DNA from: Bacteriovoracaceae bacterium
GTDB taxonomy: Bacteria; Bdellovibrionota; Bacteriovoracia; Bacteriovoracales; Bacteriovoracaceae
Assembly: GCA_023954635.1 (NCBI GenBank)
Contig: JAGSHI010000027.1
Location: 1 to 34,500, forward strand
Direction of reading: 5' to 3'
DNA: 34,500 nt
The first letter of the stretch is position 1. Each line of letters starts with the position of its first letter. Made by a program: the position numbers and the translations under genes. The notes under the pieces were generated by a model. It ran no database searches. It worked only from the letters and a program-made list of their open reading frames with translations, and was not told the DNA's origin. Shown piece by piece: positions 30,204 to 34,500 of the stretch.

Positions 30204-31475
30204 CTACTTAATAGTTACGACTTCACCATTTGATGGCGTCCAGACTTCAAGATTCTCAGGAGCATTAAACCTGTCGTTAATATCGACTGATCCTACTTGA
30301 GCCGCATTATCGACCTTAATTGTTCTTAATTCTACTTTTGAGCTATCAACATGAACCCATTTAAACTGATTAAAAGAACCACTGTCTCTAGTCCAAGACT
30401 TGTTATCGTCATTATCTCTAAGAGGAGCACCCCAACAACCTTCTCCAACGTAAACAGTACCGAGTCTATTGTCTCTAACAAAACCTTCTTCACTATCGTA
30501 ACGAGTTGAAGGTCTTACAGGCCATGTCGTCTTAACTGAATGGGAATCAGATTCAAATACGAGATCCATTCCGTGATCAAAAAAGACATTTGACCAATGC
30601 ACATATTGATTTGTTCCTTCTTTTTTACGCTTTACATGAGGTCTCATTGGCTTGTGGTATTGGGCAAATAACCATCTGGCATTTTTCCCTTTCTGCTCTA
30701 AATCATTAACTAACCAATTTGTTTGATCACCACCGATAGAAGATTCTGAGTTAAGGGTATAGATACGAGCAAGTCCCCCTGCCACATCTATTGCATAATA
30801 GTTTGAAGTTGGGAGCCAAAAAAGCTTGTGAAGAATATCATTACTTTTTTCGTGATTTCCTCTCGTGGCCACCACTGGTGTAATCCTTCCATCGCTACCA
30901 ATAGTAAGTTGCCAATCGTCCAGCCATTGCCACCATTGTTTAGCTGTTCCTCTCGAAGTCATATCTCCCCCAAAGAGGACAAAATGAGGCTTGAGTTTAC
31001 TAACAAGTAAGTTTGCTGCTTTTCTTGGTTCCCTATTATTTCTAGAGTCTCCACCTGCAATAATTGATAATTTTGCAGACCTTTCAGCAGGCAGTGTTTC
31101 AAAGAAATATCTCTTACTATTCCCAAATGAGTTCTGAACTAGAAAGTAATAACGAGTACTAGGTGTTAAGTTTCTAAGCTCAACAAATGCACTAGGAATT
31201 TTTTTGTATTCACTATAGAATTGTGGCTTTACTTGATAGGCATAAGCACTAGAGTCTTCACCGTGGTCAACTGTATCAAAGAAAACCATGTCATCATCTT
31301 TATTCGACTGAAATCTATTCCAACCTAGAACAATTGTCGTAGCAGGGTCTGATTTAAGCATTGCTCTGAATTGCCCAGGAACACCATGTTCTAATTCCGG
31401 ATCAAAACATGAATTTAAAAATATGAGTGAAAATATGAGTAGTAATTTATGAAATATTACTTTGTGATGATTCAT
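30204..31475 (-). CDS. Lipoprotein metallophosphoesterase (purple acid phosphatase-like)
   Basis: A protein of 423 aa with a lipoprotein signal (LLIFSLIFLNSC, lipobox Cys near residue 23). Residues ~35-130 look like a fibronectin-type domain (LRNLTPSTRYYFLVQN). The phosphoesterase core follows: GGDSRNN near residue 142, FGGDMTSRG, TRGNHE, QYHKP and ESDSHS in place of the usual GHxH, so the last metal loop is atypical. The family hydrolyses phosphomonoesters or diesters with two metals. It is attached to a membrane facing the periplasm or outside and is followed two bases later by a membrane-protein gene. Confidence 0.88.
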   Translation of the reverse strand: MNHHKVIFHKLLLIFSLIFLNSCFDPELEHGVPGQFRAMLKSDPATTIVLGWNRFQSNKDDDMVFFDTVDHGEDSSAYAYQVKPQFYSEYKKIPSAFVELRNLTPSTRYYFLVQNSFGNSKRYFFETLPAERSAKLSIIAGGDSRNNREPRKAANLLVSKLKPHFVLFGGDMTSRGTAKQWWQWLDDWQLTIGSDGRITPVVATRGNHEKSNDILHKLFWLPTSNYYAIDVAGGLARIYTLNSESSIGGDQTNWLVNDLEQKGKNARWLFAQYHKPMRPHVKRKKEGTNQYVHWSNVFFDHGMDLVFESDSHSVKTTWPVRPSTRYDSEEGFVRDNRLGTVYVGEGCWGAPLRDNDDNKSWTRDSGSFNQFKWVHVDSSKVELRTIKVDNAAQVGSVDINDRFNAPENLEVWTPSNGEVVTIK

Positions 31476-31582
31476 CCTTGAGATCTCCGTAATTTGCCCG
31501 ATAGCTTCTGCCCTAAAATCTGCTTGAGTAGTCTATGACAGGGGACGGAAAATGTACTGAATGTAAGATTAAGTAAGACAGA

Positions 31583-31612
31583 TAAAACAAAAGGCAGCTA
31601 AACTAGCTGCCT
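31583..31612 (-). terminator. Intrinsic terminator of the subtilisin gene
   Basis: On the minus strand GGCAGCTA (31611-31604 complement) pairs with TAGCTGCC (31600-31593 complement) across a three-base loop, followed by TTTTGTTTT. It lies 28 bases after the protease stop codon. Confidence 0.9.
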
Positions 31613-31639
31613 CAAGTCTTTGAAATATGGAAATTTTAC

Positions 31640-33337
31640 TTAGTACTGGACTTCAACTTCTTCGATAACAAATCCCCACTTATTGATGGATCTGTCTGAC
31701 TTGAAAGTTACAATCATTGTGTCTCCTTCAACATAGTCTGAAGTATACTCAACACCACTTCCTGAAACTTTTTCAACTGTTTGTCTCGAGCCATTTGCAA
31801 CTTGAAGATAATCGTAGTTATTTTCAAATTCATACTTTTTAACTTTCAGCCTAATAAACTTGGCGCCAGCAACACTGAATTCTTTAGACTCTGTAGCGTT
31901 GTTTGCATATGGGTGAGCAGACTCCCATGAACTAGGCAACTGAACTTTTACCCAATCACCTGGCTTAGGCTCATTTCGAGCTGGCCTAGAATCTGTTAAA
32001 AGATTGTAAGCATCGATACGACCACCATTAATTGTTTTACCTCTAAGAGCTCCTACAGGAACAGACGTCGCGAGTAGTCTTTCTCTAAAGCTCTCAAGAT
32101 CCATTCTTCCCTCTTGAGCTATTAGAAGACCTACAACACCAGAAACGTGAGGCGTTGCCATCGAAGTCCCTGAGTAAACTTTGTAATCATTATTTTTAAC
32201 AGTTGAAAGAATCTTGTGACCAGGAGCTGCGATATGAACTGTTGATCTCCCGTAACAAGAAAATGAAGCTAGATCATTCTGTGCAGTTAATGCTGCAACA
32301 GAAACAACGTTTTTCACATCATAGTTAGATGGGTAATGAGGTCTTGAATCATTATTCGTACTTGAGTTACCCGCCGCTGCTGTGAAAACAATTCCAGCAT
32401 CAGCTGCTCTTTGAATCGCATCTTCTAGAGCTTGAGAGCGTCCACCGCCTCCCCATGAGTTCGACATAAGATCAACATTCATTTTAGTAGCATAATCAAT
32501 GGCCTTGATTGCATGCTCTGTTGTCCCCGACCCAGAATCTGTTAGAAACTTAATACCCATAATTCTAACGTCTTTCATTACACCAGCAACACCAAGTCCA
32601 TTATTATGAACGGCACCAATTGTTCCCGCACAGTGAGTACCATGGCTATGTCCATCAAGTGGATCACCGTCATTATTAGCAAAGTCATATCCGTAAACAT
32701 CGTCGACAAATCCGTTACCGTCATCATCAACTCCAGCTGTACCATTTAATTCAGCAGTGTTTGTCCACATATTATCTTTTAAGTCTGGGTGATTGTAGTC
32801 AATACCAGTATCGATTACTGCAATCGTTACATCTCTAGAACCTGTTGTTAGTCCCCAAGCTTTAACGGCATTAACATCAGCACCTGCCACACCTGTAGAT
32901 CCACCAGGCTCATTGTCACCTGTATTTTTTAAACCCCACAACTGACCAAACTTTGGATCGTTAGGAGTATATTTATATTCTGAATCTGGATAAGCTGGCT
33001 TAATCATCGAATCAAGGGTCAACTCTTCGATTGGCTTAACGATGCTATAAACAAAGTTAGGTTCGGCGTATTCAATGTTTTCATTTGAATTTAAAACTGA
33101 AAGAGTCTCGAAAGATGATTTATTCCCTAAAGACTTAACAACTGCATAGTTACCAAAAGCAACATCTACGTTTCTCAAGTGTTTAACACCTAGAGCTTTA
33201 AGTGACTTCATAAAAGACTTACTGTCTTTTAACTTTACAATGAATTCACCTGGGACAGTTTTGACATTGGCAGCAGCAGTGCCTGCAAACAGTAAAGAAC
33301 TGAGCGCAGCTGTCTTTAATAGTTGACCTTTTCTCAT
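31640..33337 (-). CDS. Secreted subtilisin-family serine protease (S8) with CUB-like tail
   Basis: A protein of 565 aa. Signal peptide (KTAALSSLLFAGTAAAN), then an I9-type inhibitory propeptide at ~28-98 (GEFIVKLKD, NIEYAEPNF), then the S8 domain with Asp176 (VIDTGID), His232 (HSHGTHCAG), Asn324 (AAGNS) and Ser392 (SGTSMATPH). A DDDGNGFVDD loop near residue 204 is a likely calcium site. The last ~85 residues form a beta-rich CUB-like domain (YDYLQVANG, VTFKSDRSINKWGF). A strong AAGGAGGG precedes ATG 33335-33337. It is exported and self-processed, acting on proteins outside the cell, as expected of a predatory or scavenging bacterium. Confidence 0.95.
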   Translation of the reverse strand: MRKGQLLKTAALSSLLFAGTAAANVKTVPGEFIVKLKDSKSFMKSLKALGVKHLRNVDVAFGNYAVVKSLGNKSSFETLSVLNSNENIEYAEPNFVYSIVKPIEELTLDSMIKPAYPDSEYKYTPNDPKFGQLWGLKNTGDNEPGGSTGVAGADVNAVKAWGLTTGSRDVTIAVIDTGIDYNHPDLKDNMWTNTAELNGTAGVDDDGNGFVDDVYGYDFANNDGDPLDGHSHGTHCAGTIGAVHNNGLGVAGVMKDVRIMGIKFLTDSGSGTTEHAIKAIDYATKMNVDLMSNSWGGGGRSQALEDAIQRAADAGIVFTAAAGNSSTNNDSRPHYPSNYDVKNVVSVAALTAQNDLASFSCYGRSTVHIAAPGHKILSTVKNNDYKVYSGTSMATPHVSGVVGLLIAQEGRMDLESFRERLLATSVPVGALRGKTINGGRIDAYNLLTDSRPARNEPKPGDWVKVQLPSSWESAHPYANNATESKEFSVAGAKFIRLKVKKYEFENNYDYLQVANGSRQTVEKVSGSGVEYTSDYVEGDTMIVTFKSDRSINKWGFVIEEVEVQY

Positions 33338-33362
33338 CAGACTCCCTCCTTGGAGTTAAGAT

Positions 33363-33379
33363 TATTGAATCCTTCAATA
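33363..33379. promoter_or_regulatory. Perfect inverted repeat upstream of the protease gene
   Basis: TATTGAA-TCC-TTCAATA (7-3-7, 17 bases). On the minus strand it overlaps TATATT, a plausible -10 box 38 bases before the start codon. It may be an operator or a 5' leader hairpin. A second inverted repeat, TTCTTC-C-GAAGAA, lies at 33404-33416. Confidence 0.45.
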
Positions 33380-33563
33380 TAACCTTGTATGAATTTTGTG
33401 CCTTTCTTCCGAAGAAGATTCCTAAGAGGGTAATTGAACGACTCAGCGCTCACCAATTAGGAATATTCTTCCATTATAGAGGTAATTTCCCGCTTACGGG
33501 TTTTTGAGAGAAAATGTTAGAATAAGTGATTGTAGTTACAAGGTTTTGAAGGATTAACTGACC

Positions 33564-34355
33564 ATGATACACGGAAGCTCAAACGACCCAGTTCTCATTA
33601 AACGGATTCCCCTGAGAATCTGGCATCTTAGAGACGAAATTGAGGCCATCGTAAAAGATCGTCTCATTGCAAGAAAGCACAATGGTGAAGAAGGTGATGC
33701 TCCATCAGTTGAGGATTTAATTCAAGAATACAAGCCTAAACCTAAACCAACCACTGATTCAGAGACTCCAGATGCCGCAGAAGGAGCCCCTAGCCTTGAA
33801 GTTATTGAAGGTGGAGAGCCAGAGACCGAAGAAGGTGAAGCCTCTGAAGGTGAAGAAGCTGCTAACCCAGAGGAAGATCAAGAAGCTGCAGATGAGGCCA
33901 AAGAGATGGTTGGTGGAAAGTCAGATGATGAACTTAAAAAAGACGCAGTCATTATCCAAAGAAGACCTCAATTAGAAGAAGATAAAGTCATTCATGCAAC
34001 AGCAATTCTTGCTGAGATTGATATGGATCATATGTATATTTTTTCCAATAATAAGTTTATTCCAGGACAGAGTATTGTTCTCGATTTTGTAGTACCAAAA
34101 CGATTCACAATCAACGCTGATGTTTTTTATTGTCGAGAGTACAATATGAGAAGTCGAATCATCAGTGACAAGAAGCTCCCCTACCGAATTGCAGTTCGAT
34201 ACACTTTTTTAAAAGAGGGAGAGAGAACGCTCCTAAGGAATTTTATTGCTTCCATCGAGCCTTCAATAGAAGCTGTAAAAGTTGTTCCAAAAATGCAATC
34301 AGCTGCAAGTGACGATGATGATGATTTTGATGAGTTGGATGATTTCGACCTCTAG
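33564..34355 (+). CDS. PilZ-like protein with acidic linker
   Basis: A protein of 263 aa. N-terminal residues 1-40 (VLIKRIPLRIWHLRDEIEAI) are followed by a long Glu/Pro/Ala-rich disordered linker at ~55-115. The C-terminal domain (~140-245) reads FIPGQSIVLDFVVPKRFTIN, then YRIAVRYTFL, then ERTLLRNFI, a beta-barrel-plus-helix pattern like PilZ domains. The RxxxR and DxSxxG c-di-GMP motifs are not clearly present, so binding is doubtful. It ends in an Asp/Glu tail (SDDDDDFDELDDFDL). AAGGAT lies nine bases before ATG 33564. It is probably cytosolic; function is unknown beyond this. Confidence 0.7.
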   Translation: MIHGSSNDPVLIKRIPLRIWHLRDEIEAIVKDRLIARKHNGEEGDAPSVEDLIQEYKPKPKPTTDSETPDAAEGAPSLEVIEGGEPETEEGEASEGEEAANPEEDQEAADEAKEMVGGKSDDELKKDAVIIQRRPQLEEDKVIHATAILAEIDMDHMYIFSNNKFIPGQSIVLDFVVPKRFTINADVFYCREYNMRSRIISDKKLPYRIAVRYTFLKEGERTLLRNFIASIEPSIEAVKVVPKMQSAASDDDDDFDELDDFDL

Positions 34356-34362
34356 GTCTTAA

Positions 34363-34500
34363 CTAGTTTTGAAATTCTGTGGCAATCGCAAATTTAATAG
34401 CTCCTGCTGCCTTTGCAATGTCCATAATTTCGACGGCCATACCGAGACGACTGGCCTGATCACCTTCAAGAATAACTAATTCCGTTTTTTCAAATTTCAA
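34363..34500 (-). CDS. ExbD/TolR-family protein, C-terminal end only
   Basis: The last ~45 codons of a minus-strand gene that enters from the right edge. The end reads TELVILEGDQASRLGMAVEI, then MDIAKAAGAIKFAIAT, the C-terminal strand-helix-strand of ExbD/TolR periplasmic domains, ending in a TAG at 34363-34365. Partners of this family energise outer-membrane transport or gliding. It is convergent with the PilZ-like gene, seven bases apart. Confidence 0.8.
   Translation of the reverse strand: MKFEKTELVILEGDQASRLGMAVEIMDIAKAAGAIKFAIATEFQN

Noticed and set aside
33488-33504. CCCG-CTTA-CGGG followed by Ts as a terminator
   Set aside because: Only a 4-bp stem and no upstream plus-strand gene for it to end.

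Overview
The window is AT-rich and densely packed, from a Gram-negative bacterium with an outer membrane. Many secreted or lipoprotein products, a subtilisin with a CUB-like tail, an L28 ribosomal protein gene, GAF-LuxR and small XRE regulators and a PilZ-like protein together resemble Bdellovibrionota/Bacteriovoracales (Bdellovibrio-and-like predatory bacteria). That assignment is an inference from gene style, not proof. No tRNA, rRNA, CRISPR array, insertion sequence or phage gene is visible.

Left third (1-8419): a molybdenum island. A tightly overlapping minus-strand operon runs moeA-moaA-moaC-mobB/mobA fusion-moaD-moaE-thiF/moeB (leaving the window at base 1) and makes molybdopterin-guanine-dinucleotide cofactor. 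Next to it lie a plus-strand nnrS-type membrane protein and a minus-strand modABC molybdate importer. This fits a bis-MGD enzyme and nitrogen-oxide metabolism encoded elsewhere, probably past the left edge.

Middle (8638-20374): three small secreted proteins; a GAF-LuxR regulator tail-to-tail with an XRE regulator that has a palindrome over its -10; a coupled operon of LolA-like protein, outer-membrane beta-barrel and DUF2227-like membrane protein; a HAD 5'-nucleotidase; a histone-deacetylase-like hydrolase; a 489-base gap; a fungal-type (LYS1-like) saccharopine dehydrogenase; and a GT2 glycosyltransferase with an aldo/keto reductase. The gap holds a near-consensus sigma-54 promoter (17105-17120), a GTTGAAGTT-rich tract with no long open frame and a strong terminator, so it looks like a short orphan transcript.

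Right part (20450-34500): an MTAN-like nucleosidase coupled to a spore-photoproduct-lyase-like radical SAM protein lacking the usual catalytic Cys; a coupled pair of exported proteins of unknown function (825 and 304 aa); a 2OG-Fe(II) oxygenase; an ECF sigma/anti-sigma pair facing a small exported basic protein, both sides driven by the same ECF motif TGAAACC-N15-CGTATAA; a short-chain dehydrogenase with Phe for the catalytic Tyr; rpmB; a membrane protein with a lipoprotein phosphoesterase; a secreted subtilisin; a PilZ-like protein; and the end of an ExbD/TolR gene.

The best candidates for new biology are the sigma-54 orphan transcript, the self-contained ECF module with its 11-residue-repeat target, and the nucleosidase/radical SAM pair.
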